Shown here piece by piece: positions 1 through 7,786 of a stretch of 37,029 nucleotides of DNA (position 1 is the stretch's first letter; every line of letters starts with the position of its first letter). Under the pieces are notes generated by a model. The model did not search any database and had not been told where the DNA came from. It saw only the letters and a program-made list of their open reading frames with translations. Source of the DNA: Thermoproteota archaeon (lineage in GTDB: Archaea; Thermoproteota; Methanomethylicia; Methanomethylicales; B66-G16); contig QMQV01000005.1 of assembly GCA_003649085.1 (NCBI GenBank), positions 1 to 37,029 of the forward strand. The letters are read 5' to 3'. Position numbers and translations under genes: made by a program.

Positions 1-1
1 A

Positions 2-259
2 ATAGCTACCTTTGACTTATTTTATGCTGAAGCTAATTCAGCTGAAATGTGGAGGAGACGAAATGTATTAAGTGTTGAAATGGAATGCTCTGTCATCTTC
101 ACATTAGCTTACTTAAGAAAAGCCAAGGCTGCAGCAGCTTTGATAGTGAACGGCAACCTAGTTAAGGGCCAGAGAATGGTTAAAGTGCCTGAAGTAGAAG
201 CTGAGGTGCTTAAAGCGGCTTTTGATGCGTTATCATATTTCGAGAAAAAGACCATTTGA
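2..259 (+). CDS. Nucleoside (uridine-like) phosphorylase, C-terminal part
   Basis: The frame starting at base 2 is open from the window edge to the TGA at 257-259, so the gene is cut at its 5' end; the ATG at 47 is internal. The visible 85 residues match the end of the PNP/UDP phosphorylase family: a stretch reading TFDLFYAEAN, then the purine/pyrimidine-site segment VEMECSVIFTLA and a following GNL. In this family the MEC segment lies in the active site that splits nucleosides with phosphate into base and ribose-1-phosphate. Substrate (uridine or purine nucleoside) cannot be told from this piece. Its 3' end overlaps the convergent sugar kinase gene by 27 bases. The family call is fairly sure; the specificity is not. 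Confidence 0.8.
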   Translation: MATFDLFYAEANSAEMWRRRNVLSVEMECSVIFTLAYLRKAKAAAALIVNGNLVKGQRMVKVPEVEAEVLKAAFDALSYFEKKTI

Positions 260-1195
260 TTCTAAAAACTTCTTTACTTGACTTAACGTAGGTAGACCTT
301 GTCTTGCACCAGCTTTAGTTATTTTTAAGGCAGCTGTTGCATTGGCTATTAGACCAGCTACATTTAATGGCTGGTTTTTCAATAAACCTAGTATGAAACC
401 TGCGTTGAAGGCGTCGCCAGCGCCTGTTGTGTCTACAGCATTTACTTTAAAGGCTGGTACCTTATGTAACGTATTACCAGATCTTATTAAAGCTCCTTCT
501 TTTCCCATCTTCACTATGACGATGTCAGCTAAATTGGATAGGTGTTCTGCACATTTTTCAACATCATCGGAGCCGACGATAGCATGCACTTCCACCTTAT
601 TACAAAACAAGATATCTGTATTGCTGAAGATCTTTTCTAAGGCATTTTTATCTGCTTGAACCCCTAATCCCCCTGGGTCATAGGAGAACTTAATGCCTAA
701 TTTTCTAGCTTTGGCTACTATTTCTGAAGCTAAGTTAATATTCACGTTGCTAGCGTGTACTAACGTAGCACGCGATAAATATTCTTCATCTAGGTCATCA
801 GCTGATAGCAACTTGTTTGCACCGCGAAAAGCTATCATTCTGCGTGAACCATCTGGGCTTACAAGTACGGTTACTGAACCTGTTGGCAATGAATCGCTGT
901 ATTTAACTCTGCTTACGTCAACGCCTTCCTTCATTAAGTCTTGTAGAGATAAGTCTCCGAAGACATCTGATCCTACCCAGGCTATGATCCCAGTTTTAAG
1001 CCCTAAGCGTGATGCGGCAACAGCAAAGTTTGCAGCTGAACCGCCGAAGTTTATGCTAAAAGATTTAGCTTCTACTTCAGAGTCTTCTTCCGGTATTTTG
1101 TCTATGGTAGCTGTTAAGTCCACGTTTATATTGCCTATGGCTATTACATCAAGCTCCTTCTCCTCTTGGCGTAAGGAGTATTCTTGCGTCAACAA
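233..1195 (-). CDS. PfkB/ribokinase-family sugar or nucleoside kinase
   Basis: The product is about 320 residues. It has the two PfkB signatures: a glycine-rich GGSAANFAVAASRLG near residues 51-65 and DTTGAGDAFNAGF near 255-267, whose second Asp (D261) is the expected catalytic base. I chose the TTG at 1195 because GGGGAG lies six bases upstream. An ATG at 1213 and a longer frame to 1264 are possible but push further into the upstream acdB gene, and the family normally begins just before the LDVIAIG strand. The gene overlaps the end of acdB by 47 bases and probably shares its transcript. Substrate is not determined. The convergent nucleoside phosphorylase makes a ribose-1-phosphate kinase of the archaeal pentose bisphosphate pathway an attractive option, but ribokinase or another sugar kinase fits equally well by sequence. 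Confidence 0.85.
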   Translation of the reverse strand: MLTQEYSLRQEEKELDVIAIGNINVDLTATIDKIPEEDSEVEAKSFSINFGGSAANFAVAASRLGLKTGIIAWVGSDVFGDLSLQDLMKEGVDVSRVKYSDSLPTGSVTVLVSPDGSRRMIAFRGANKLLSADDLDEEYLSRATLVHASNVNINLASEIVAKARKLGIKFSYDPGGLGVQADKNALEKIFSNTDILFCNKVEVHAIVGSDDVEKCAEHLSNLADIVIVKMGKEGALIRSGNTLHKVPAFKVNAVDTTGAGDAFNAGFILGLLKNQPLNVAGLIANATAALKITKAGARQGLPTLSQVKKFLESNGLFLEI

Positions 1196-1868
1196 TTTTG
1201 GCTCCCCTTTCATACACGAAGATTGGGTTAAGGTCAAGCTGGTCGATCTCGCTATATCGCTCAAAGAGATCTGAAACCTTGACTATTGTCTGAGCTAAAA
1301 TCTCAATATCTAGAGGTTTTTGACCTCTAGCCCCTGCTAGTATTGGGTACCCCTTAACCTCCTTAATCATCTGGTAAGCATCATCTAACGTAACTGGAGT
1401 AATCCTAAATGACACGTCTTTTAATATCTCTACGAAAATTCCTCCAAGCCCAAACATTACGACTGGACCAAATTGAGGATCTCTAATTCCTCCGACTATG
1501 ACTTCGATGTTTTTCTCAGCCATTGGCTCCACGAGAACTCCTTCAATGCGTGCATCTGGTTTGCGGTTTTTCACGTTGTTGATTAGCTGGTTATAGGCTT
1601 CCTTAACTTGACTTGGGCTACCTAAGTTGAGTATTACGCCTCCCACATCGGATTTATGCAGAATATCTGGTGATACCACTTTTAATACGACGGGGTATCC
1701 GAGTTTCTCAGCTGCTTCAATAGCTTCTTCTTGCGTTTTAGCTACGATCCATCGTGAAACAGGCAAGCCTACGATTTCGCAAATACGCTTTGCTTCAGGT
1801 TCTAAGAGGAATTTTCTTCCTTGAGAATACGCGTTTAAGAGAATTTGTCTAATTCCGTTTTCGCCCAT
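1149..1868 (-). CDS. acdB: ADP-forming acyl-CoA (acetyl-CoA) synthetase, beta subunit
   Basis: This 239-residue protein has the size of the stand-alone beta subunit of archaeal ADP-forming acyl-CoA synthetase, which conserves the energy of acyl-CoA as ATP in the cytoplasm. An ATP-grasp domain fills it. The segment ILHKSDVGGV carries a His at residue 71, the position of the conserved phosphorylated histidine of the beta subunit, and the loop MFGLGGIFVEIL is typical of the nucleotide site. The ATG start has AAGGAGG at 1877-1883. It is divergent from iorA, whose product makes the aryl-CoA substrates, so the pair forms a peptide-fermentation module. The alpha (CoA-binding) subunit is not in the window. 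Substrate range (acetyl-, phenylacetyl-, indoleacetyl-CoA) is inferred only from this context. Confidence 0.9.
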   Translation of the reverse strand: MGENGIRQILLNAYSQGRKFLLEPEAKRICEIVGLPVSRWIVAKTQEEAIEAAEKLGYPVVLKVVSPDILHKSDVGGVILNLGSPSQVKEAYNQLINNVKNRKPDARIEGVLVEPMAEKNIEVIVGGIRDPQFGPVVMFGLGGIFVEILKDVSFRITPVTLDDAYQMIKEVKGYPILAGARGQKPLDIEILAQTIVKVSDLFERYSEIDQLDLNPIFVYERGAKIVDARILLTPRGEGA

Positions 1869-1990
1869 ATGCTAAACCTCCTTAACTGCCATTCACTTTT
1901 TCTCACACTTCTTTTTATATAAGTTATATAAGGAGTTTGCTTTTTCCAACAACGTAAAGCTTGCTTAGGCGGAGTTGGAGGTTTAGCTCC
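1869..1990. promoter_or_regulatory. Divergent promoter region between acdB and iorA
   Basis: This gap holds an A/T-rich core, TATATAAGTTATATAAGG, at about 1915-1932, which offers TATA-like boxes in both directions. It lies about 50 bases before the acdB ATG and about 60 before the preferred iorA TTG. GGAGG-type ribosome sites sit next to each start (1877-1883 for acdB, 1977-1981 for iorA). The arrangement suggests joint control of the two genes. No operator sequence is recognised. Confidence 0.5.
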
Positions 1991-3910
1991 TTGAAGCATC
2001 CAATAGCTTCAGACTCTCCTGGTATGAAGCTGCTACTGCTAGGCAACGAAGCTATTGCTCGGGGGGCTATAGAAGGAGGAGTTGAGATTGCAGCTTCGTA
2101 TCCAGGTACTCCAGCTTCTGAGATTGTAGACACGCTGGCTTTGGTTGCTGAAGATTTGGGCATTTATGTTGAATGGTCTGTAAACGAGAAGGTGGCGTGG
2201 GAAGTTGCTATTGGTGGAGCGTTGATGGGTAAGCGGAGTATAGCTTCGATGAAACATGTAGGAGTTAACTGGGTTATAGACCCCTTAATCCACTGTGCAT
2301 TACATGGCTTTAAAGGAGGTCTTGTCTTAATATCGGCAGATGACCCTTCAGGTCATAGCTCAGCTACCGAGCAAGATAATCGATATGTAGCTTTGTTAGC
2401 AGAAATCCCTGTTTTAGAGCCTTCAAATATTCAAGAAGCTAAGGACTTTACAGCGTTGGCTTTTGAGATTTCAGAGGAACTTAGGCTACCTGTTATGGTT
2501 AGGTCTGTTACTAGGATTTCCCATAGCAAAGGTAGTGTCGTCTTAGGGAAGATTTATAAAGTTCGTAGAGATCCCTCTTTCCATGATGATTATTACTTCG
2601 ATTTTGTGCTTAAGAAAGGGTTTGCTGGAGCGAATGTAATACCTGATGCACATAAGCTTCTTCATGAAAAGCTAGCTAAAGCAGAGAAAGTTTGTGAGAA
2701 GTATGAGCTTGTGAAGGTTATAGGTTCTGGTGAACTAGGTATTGTAGCTTCAAGCGTAGCTGTCAGCTACGCCTTAGACGCTGTTGAAAAGCTTGGAATT
2801 GTCGATAAGGTTTCACTATTGAAAGTTGGGATGAGCTATCCACTACTTGAAAAAAGCATTGCTGAGTTCTTAGCTGATAGAGACTTCGTGTTAGTTGTTG
2901 AGGAGGGGGAGCCGTTTATAGAGAAGTTCTTAGCAGGGATAGCTAAGGACGTTAACCCTAAGATTAGGATATATGGAAAGCTTACTGGGCACTTGCCTAG
3001 AGAAGGAGAGCTTAAACCACATCTAGTTACTGAGCTTATTGCTAAGTTTGCTGGAGTTGATGTTAAGGTATTTGGTGGTTTTCGCGAAAATACGCTCAGT
3101 GAGTTAACTAGGTTAGCTGAAGGTATGCTTACCCCAAGGATTATGACGTTTTGCGCTGGTTGCCCGCATAGAGCAACGTATTTTGCACTTAAAAGGGCCA
3201 TTAAGAAAGTTTCCAAGGGAGAATACGTAGCTATAGGGGATATAGGCTGTTATACGTTAGGCATGAACCCTCCCTTTAGAATGCAGCAGGCGGTTTTTGG
3301 CATGGGGGGTAGCATAGGAGTGGCTAATGGGGTAGCTAAATCTGGGACGCACCTACCGGTGATAGCGACTATCGGAGATTCGACGTTTTACCATGCAGGA
3401 ATACCGGCTTTGATAAATGCTGTTTTTAATCAATCTAACGTAAAGGTGTTGATCTTAGATAACGAAGTTACTGCAATGACGGGGTTTCAGCCACATCCAG
3501 GAAGTGGGGAGACAGCTATGAAAAAGCCTACTAAGAAAATCGTATTGGAAGATGTTGTCAGGGCATGCGGTGTAGATTACGTGAAGATTGTAGATCCATA
3601 TGACCTTAAGAAGACTCAAGAGGTTTTTGAAGAAGCTTTAAAGCTTAATGGTCCTGCCGTAATTATAGCGAGGAGGCTTTGTGCTGAAGAATATGTTCGA
3701 AGAGCTAGAAGAGAGGGTATTAAACTCCGCTATTATACCGTAAATGAGGAAAAGTGTACTGGATGTAGGATTTGTTTAACGGAATTTGGTTGTCCAGCAA
3801 TTTTCTGGAAGGAGGACGTTAAGAAAGCTGCTGTGAACCCTACATTGTGTATGGGATGTGGTGTTTGTGCACAGCTGTGCCCTACCAATGCATTTGAGGT
3901 GGTTTCATGA
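1991..3910 (+). CDS. iorA: Indolepyruvate:ferredoxin oxidoreductase, alpha subunit
   Basis: The enzyme decarboxylates aryl 2-oxoacids (from Trp, Phe, Tyr) to aryl-CoA with thiamine diphosphate and passes electrons to ferredoxin. The 639-residue product shows the family order: an N-terminal pyrimidine-binding domain with GNEAIARGAIEGG and SYPGTPASEI, a central domain, a diphosphate-binding domain with CAGCPHRATY, GDIGCYTLG and GDSTFYHAGIPA, and a C-terminal two-cluster ferredoxin domain. Its cysteines are C589, C592, C595 and C600, then C620, C623, C626 and C630. I prefer the TTG at 1991 because GGAGG lies nine bases upstream; a TTG at 1961 would add ten residues. The stop overlaps the start of iorB by four bases, so the two are translationally coupled. 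Confidence 0.95.
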   Translation: MKHPIASDSPGMKLLLLGNEAIARGAIEGGVEIAASYPGTPASEIVDTLALVAEDLGIYVEWSVNEKVAWEVAIGGALMGKRSIASMKHVGVNWVIDPLIHCALHGFKGGLVLISADDPSGHSSATEQDNRYVALLAEIPVLEPSNIQEAKDFTALAFEISEELRLPVMVRSVTRISHSKGSVVLGKIYKVRRDPSFHDDYYFDFVLKKGFAGANVIPDAHKLLHEKLAKAEKVCEKYELVKVIGSGELGIVASSVAVSYALDAVEKLGIVDKVSLLKVGMSYPLLEKSIAEFLADRDFVLVVEEGEPFIEKFLAGIAKDVNPKIRIYGKLTGHLPREGELKPHLVTELIAKFAGVDVKVFGGFRENTLSELTRLAEGMLTPRIMTFCAGCPHRATYFALKRAIKKVSKGEYVAIGDIGCYTLGMNPPFRMQQAVFGMGGSIGVANGVAKSGTHLPVIATIGDSTFYHAGIPALINAVFNQSNVKVLILDNEVTAMTGFQPHPGSGETAMKKPTKKIVLEDVVRACGVDYVKIVDPYDLKKTQEVFEEALKLNGPAVIIARRLCAEEYVRRARREGIKLRYYTVNEEKCTGCRICLTEFGCPAIFWKEDVKKAAVNPTLCMGCGVCAQLCPTNAFEVVS

Positions 3911-4515
3911 GGAAAGTCATTAGCTTAATAATAGCTGGTGTTGGAGGGCAAGGAAATGTTAAGGCAGCCCAGATACTTGGACTAGCTGCCTTGAAAGCAG
4001 GTTTAGACGCTGTGGTCTCTGATGTTTTCGGTATCTCACAGAGGGGAGGGGCTGTTATAAGCCACGTGAAGATTGGAGAGAAGGTACATGGTCCTCTCGT
4101 AGCAGAACACGATGCTGACGTAGTAGTAGGTCTTGAGCCGATGGAGGCTTTGCGAGCAGCATTAAAGTTCGCTAAGCCAAGTTGCTTAATATTAATGAAT
4201 AAGCGCGTTATACCACCAATCGAAGTTAGCATTGGCTTTTATAAGTATCCACCATTTGATGACTTAGTCAAAGTTCTTAAGCAATTAGCTAAAGTCGTCA
4301 TCGCTCTTGATTTTTCAGAACTAGCTGAAAAAGCAGGTTTACCCGTAGCTACGAACATTGCTATGCTAGGAGGATTAGCAGCTACGAAGATCTTGCCTAT
4401 TAACGTTAATGTCCTTAGGGAAGCTGTTAAAGAGGGGGTTCCGAGAGCTGTTGAGCAGAACTTAACGGCTTTTGACCTTGGATTTGATGCCGTCGCTCAA
4501 GTGATTAATAGGTAA
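3907..4515 (+). CDS. iorB: Indolepyruvate:ferredoxin oxidoreductase, beta subunit
   Basis: This 202-residue protein is the gamma-type subunit of the 2-oxoacid:ferredoxin oxidoreductase family that partners IorA. The N-terminal AGVGGQGNVKAAQILG and the following ISQRGGAVISHVKIG are hallmark segments of this domain, and VATNIAMLGGLAA near the end is also typical. The ATG sits inside the ATGA that ends iorA, the usual coupled arrangement. The gene ends 16 bases before the convergent DUF47 gene, leaving almost no room for a terminator. Identification is firm from sequence and neighbour together. Confidence 0.95.
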   Translation: MRKVISLIIAGVGGQGNVKAAQILGLAALKAGLDAVVSDVFGISQRGGAVISHVKIGEKVHGPLVAEHDADVVVGLEPMEALRAALKFAKPSCLILMNKRVIPPIEVSIGFYKYPPFDDLVKVLKQLAKVVIALDFSELAEKAGLPVATNIAMLGGLAATKILPINVNVLREAVKEGVPRAVEQNLTAFDLGFDAVAQVINR

Positions 4516-4531
4516 GTTAGCTAGAGCCAGC

Positions 4532-5215
4532 TTATATGTAAGAGACGGCTATTGACCTTACAGCATCCGCTACGTCTTCACATCGATCAGCTATCTCCTC
4601 CATAGCATCTGAAATCTCCTTTAGCAACGTTAGCCTAACGAAACCCAACTTATCTCCTGCTCTAAGCATTTTTTGCAATAAGGAAATTCTGAAGCTGTCT
4701 ATCTCGTCTTCTATCCTCTCAACCACGTGTGAGTGTTCAATTGCTTTCTTTGGGTCTTCTATTAGCAGTGAAACTAAGGTATTGGTCTCCTTGGTTATGT
4801 ACACTAGCCTATTAGCAAATTCCTTAAAGTCGTTTACTAGCTCTTCATCCACTTCTGACGCGAGCTCAGGCAACAATTCTAAACGCTTTGCTATCGTCTT
4901 AGCATAGGTAGCGATGTCATCAATGGAGAAGATTAGTCTAGTTAACATGTCCCTATCTATTGGGTGGAAAGCGCCTCTTGACATATCATCTATGATCTTT
5001 CTCTTAATATCGTCGGCTTCCTCCTCGGCTTCTGCTGTTTCGCTAGCATAATGCTTTAGCTGATCAAGCTCCTGGTTAAAGTACGCGTTTACAGCTTTTT
5101 GAAGTGACAGCAGAGCTTCGAAAGCTTTGTCCATGTGGACTTTTGATCTTTCAAAAGCTTTCTTCTCTAATCTTCTACCAATCCACTCCATTATGTTAGC
5201 ACTGCTATGTGGCAA
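4532..5215 (-). CDS. DUF47/PhoU-like phosphate transport accessory protein
   Basis: A 227-residue, almost wholly helical and acidic protein with no membrane segment. It matches the DUF47 (TIGR00153, PhoU-like) family that accompanies PiT permeases. Recognisable segments are EADDIKRKIIDDM, FSIDDIATYAKTIAKR and MEEIADRCEDVADAVRSI, the paired metal-binding helical motifs (E/D-x-x-x-D type) of PhoU proteins. The TTG start has GGAG upstream, inside the last codons of the permease gene, and follows the permease stop by a single base, so the two are co-translated. The likely role is cytoplasmic control or assembly of the permease. The mechanism is not visible here. Confidence 0.85.
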   Translation of the reverse strand: MPHSSANIMEWIGRRLEKKAFERSKVHMDKAFEALLSLQKAVNAYFNQELDQLKHYASETAEAEEEADDIKRKIIDDMSRGAFHPIDRDMLTRLIFSIDDIATYAKTIAKRLELLPELASEVDEELVNDFKEFANRLVYITKETNTLVSLLIEDPKKAIEHSHVVERIEDEIDSFRISLLQKMLRAGDKLGFVRLTLLKEISDAMEEIADRCEDVADAVRSIAVSYI

Positions 5216-5216
5216 A

Positions 5217-6242
5217 CTAAGCCACTCCGAATATTACATTAAACAACAGGTAAATAACTATAGCTAAAGTAGCTGCGATGGGGACTGTAAGCGCCCAAGA
5301 CGCTAATATATAGGTTACTACTACCCTATCTATTGACTTCACCCCCTTGGCAATGCCAACACCTATTACTGCGCCAACTATCGAATGTGTTGTCGAGATT
5401 GGCATTCCGTAGCCGAAGAGCGTATGCGGTATTGTTGTAAAGAGCAATACTGTTAATGCCATACTGAATTGAGCGGTGAAGGCGCTTAGCGGAGACAACT
5501 TAGTTATCTTAAAGCCTATAGTGGATATTACCTTATGGCCGTAGGTAAAGCCCCCAAGAATTATGCCTAAAGCACCTATAGCCGATAGGAACATTGTAGA
5601 GATGACGAAGCTTGTGCCTAGGCTTCTCTCAACTAATGCATCAAATATCCCGACAGCATTCGCCACGTCATTTGCTCCAAATGAATAAGCTGTAAAGCAT
5701 ACTACTCCTATGAGCATTAACCTCATAGCCGAATCATATGTAGAAAGTTTGTGCGGAGGTATTTTTGAGAAAAGATGCTCGAGTAACTTGTAGACAGTTA
5801 AAGATATGACCATCGCTATAAGCGGGGAGAATGCCCAGCTTATGAAAACTTTCATTAACACCGCAAAGTTAATTTTCTCAACACCTGCAGCTATTAACCC
5901 AAATCCAAGCACAGCACCTACGGAAGTATGTGTTGTTGAAACTGGTATACCCTTCCATGTGCATAGAAGAAGCCATAGAAAAGCTGCGAGCGCCGCTGCT
6001 ATAACGGCTGAGGAGGACATTATTTCTATGGGCACTATGCCCCTGCCTATGGTCTTGATTACTTTATATCCTTGAGTTGTTGCTCCTAGAAAAACGAATA
6101 TTGAGAATAGCGTTAAAGCGCGTCTTAATGATATGACGCCCCCACCCACTACTGTTGCTGTTGAATTTGCTGCATCGTTTGCTCCGAGTATCCAAGCTAC
6201 CATAATCGCTAAGGTGAGGCTTAGCGCTACTAAAGCTATCAA
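5217..6242 (-). CDS. PiT-family inorganic phosphate permease
   Basis: The 341-residue protein has about ten hydrophobic segments and the inverted-repeat signature of PiT transporters: GANDAANSTAT near residues 20-30 in the first half and GANDVANAVG in the second. Each half also has the partner motif around GIPVSTTHTSVGAVLG or GMPISTTHSIVGAVIG. These permeases bring phosphate in with a proton or sodium ion. The TTG start has GAGGT six bases upstream and lies two bases after the stop of gatB. A DUF47 partner follows directly. Coupling of phosphate uptake to the gatCAB operon is unusual but may be a simple housekeeping run. Confidence 0.92.
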   Translation of the reverse strand: MIALVALSLTLAIMVAWILGANDAANSTATVVGGGVISLRRALTLFSIFVFLGATTQGYKVIKTIGRGIVPIEIMSSSAVIAAALAAFLWLLLCTWKGIPVSTTHTSVGAVLGFGLIAAGVEKINFAVLMKVFISWAFSPLIAMVISLTVYKLLEHLFSKIPPHKLSTYDSAMRLMLIGVVCFTAYSFGANDVANAVGIFDALVERSLGTSFVISTMFLSAIGALGIILGGFTYGHKVISTIGFKITKLSPLSAFTAQFSMALTVLLFTTIPHTLFGYGMPISTTHSIVGAVIGVGIAKGVKSIDRVVVTYILASWALTVPIAATLAIVIYLLFNVIFGVA

Positions 6243-6244
6243 GG

Positions 6245-7714
6245 TTAAACCTCAACGTGTATTTGCTTAGACTTTAGCTCTGCAAGCTTGCTGCGAACTA
6301 GCTCATTTGTTATTTGCGGATCTGCGCGCCCACGCGTAGCTTTCATTACTTGTCCAATTAGGAAGTGTATAGCTTTTTCATCCATTAAAGCGTCTTTAAC
6401 AGCTTTAGGATTCTCTCTAAACACCTTTTCCACGAGCTCTTCTAAAGAAGCTCTGTCAGCTAGCCTTGTAAGTCCGCTTTCAGCTACTATTTCGCTGGGC
6501 CTCTTACCTTCCTTAACCATTCTTGGCAAGAGGTATTTCCCTATTTTACCGCTTATAACTCCTTGATCAATGAGCTTCAGCATTTCTACTAAAAGGTCGG
6601 GTGTTATCTTTGACTCGTTTAAATCCATGTCTAATTCGTGGAGAACTCCTAATAAATCCCCCATAATCCAGTTACTGACTTTTTTGGCATCTGGATAATT
6701 TTTAACACACGCTTCAAAGAAATCAGCTAATGCCTTATCACCTGTCAATACGGCGGCATCATATTCTGGTAAACCATATTGTTTTATGAAGCGCTCTGCG
6801 CGAGCATCCGGTAATTCAGGCATCTTAGCTTTTACTGACTCAATAAACTCATCTGTTAAGTCAACTGGTAAGAGATCAGGTTCTGGGAAGTATCTATAAT
6901 CGTATTCCTCTTCCTTAGCCCTTAACGTTATCGTAATTCTCCGCGCTTCATCCCAGTGACGAGTTTCTCTTTCAACTGATAAGCCCTTCTTAACGAGCTC
7001 TGTTTGCCTGCTTATCTCGAAGTTTAGCGCCCTTTCGACTTCTTTAAAAGACGATATGTTCTTAATTTCTACTCTACCACCCCCTTGTATCGATATATTA
7101 GCATCACAACGCATCGAGCCTTCTAAGCTTCCATCAAAAATTCCTAGATGCTCCAAAATCGACCTAAGCTTTTGCAGAAATAGCCTAGCTTCTCTTGGAG
7201 AATGTAGCTCGGGTTTTGTGACTATTTCTAATAAAGCAATGCCTGAGCGATTATAGTCTACTAACGTATAGGGAGACAGGTCTATGGGACCCATGTGAAC
7301 TAATCTTGCTGGGTCTTCTTCAAGTTGAATTCTATAAATGCCGATCCTCTTTTTCTGGCCATCAACATTTATCGTTATATAACCATCTACGCCTATTGGC
7401 GAGCCTCCAGCTTTCTCGTACATTGATATTTGAAAGTTTTTCGCCATGTCTACGTAAAAGTAGTTTTTTCTAACTAAGATGCAACGTCGATTAAGCTTGC
7501 AGTTTAAAGCTAACGCAGCCATTACTGCGTATTCGACTGCCTTTCTGTTTAAAACTGGCAAAGAACCCGGTAAGCCGAGACAAACTGGACATACATGCGT
7601 GTTTGGAGGTTTACCTCTGTAATCAGCTGGACAACTGCAGAATAACTTGGTTTTTAGACTTGTTAGCTGACAATGCACTTCAAGACCTATCGTAACAGGG
7701 TAACTTGCTGACAC
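6245..7714 (-). CDS. gatB: Asp-tRNA(Asn)/Glu-tRNA(Gln) amidotransferase subunit B
   Basis: GatB binds the mischarged tRNA and activates the aspartyl or glutamyl group with ATP before amidation. The 489-residue product opens with VTIGLEVHCQL, has the zinc site CSCPADY...CPVCLGLPG, then the long cradle domain with DYNRSGIALLEIVTKPEL and RCDANISI, and ends with the tail-like YqeY domain that includes GQVMKATRGRADP. I prefer the GTG at 7714, which has AGGTG seven bases upstream and puts the conserved first strand at the N-terminus; a GTG at 7759 would add 15 residues without a clear ribosome site. It follows gatA by about 70 bases and precedes the phosphate permease by two. Confidence 0.95.
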   Translation of the reverse strand: MSASYPVTIGLEVHCQLTSLKTKLFCSCPADYRGKPPNTHVCPVCLGLPGSLPVLNRKAVEYAVMAALALNCKLNRRCILVRKNYFYVDMAKNFQISMYEKAGGSPIGVDGYITINVDGQKKRIGIYRIQLEEDPARLVHMGPIDLSPYTLVDYNRSGIALLEIVTKPELHSPREARLFLQKLRSILEHLGIFDGSLEGSMRCDANISIQGGGRVEIKNISSFKEVERALNFEISRQTELVKKGLSVERETRHWDEARRITITLRAKEEEYDYRYFPEPDLLPVDLTDEFIESVKAKMPELPDARAERFIKQYGLPEYDAAVLTGDKALADFFEACVKNYPDAKKVSNWIMGDLLGVLHELDMDLNESKITPDLLVEMLKLIDQGVISGKIGKYLLPRMVKEGKRPSEIVAESGLTRLADRASLEELVEKVFRENPKAVKDALMDEKAIHFLIGQVMKATRGRADPQITNELVRSKLAELKSKQIHVEV

Positions 7715-7786
7715 GCAGCGACACCTAATTAGCTCTATTAGCTTTAATGGTTTTTCCACTTAGCTTGGAGAAAAAGGTTTTTGTCC

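Noticed and set aside
342..1274. Long plus-strand open frames opposite the PfkB kinase gene (342-659 and 693-1274)
   Set aside because: They mirror the coding strand of a clear PfkB kinase, have no family resemblance and lack ribosome sites.
1961..1990. Ten extra N-terminal residues of IorA from the TTG at 1961
   Set aside because: No good ribosome site precedes it, while GGAGG lies nine bases before the in-frame TTG at 1991.
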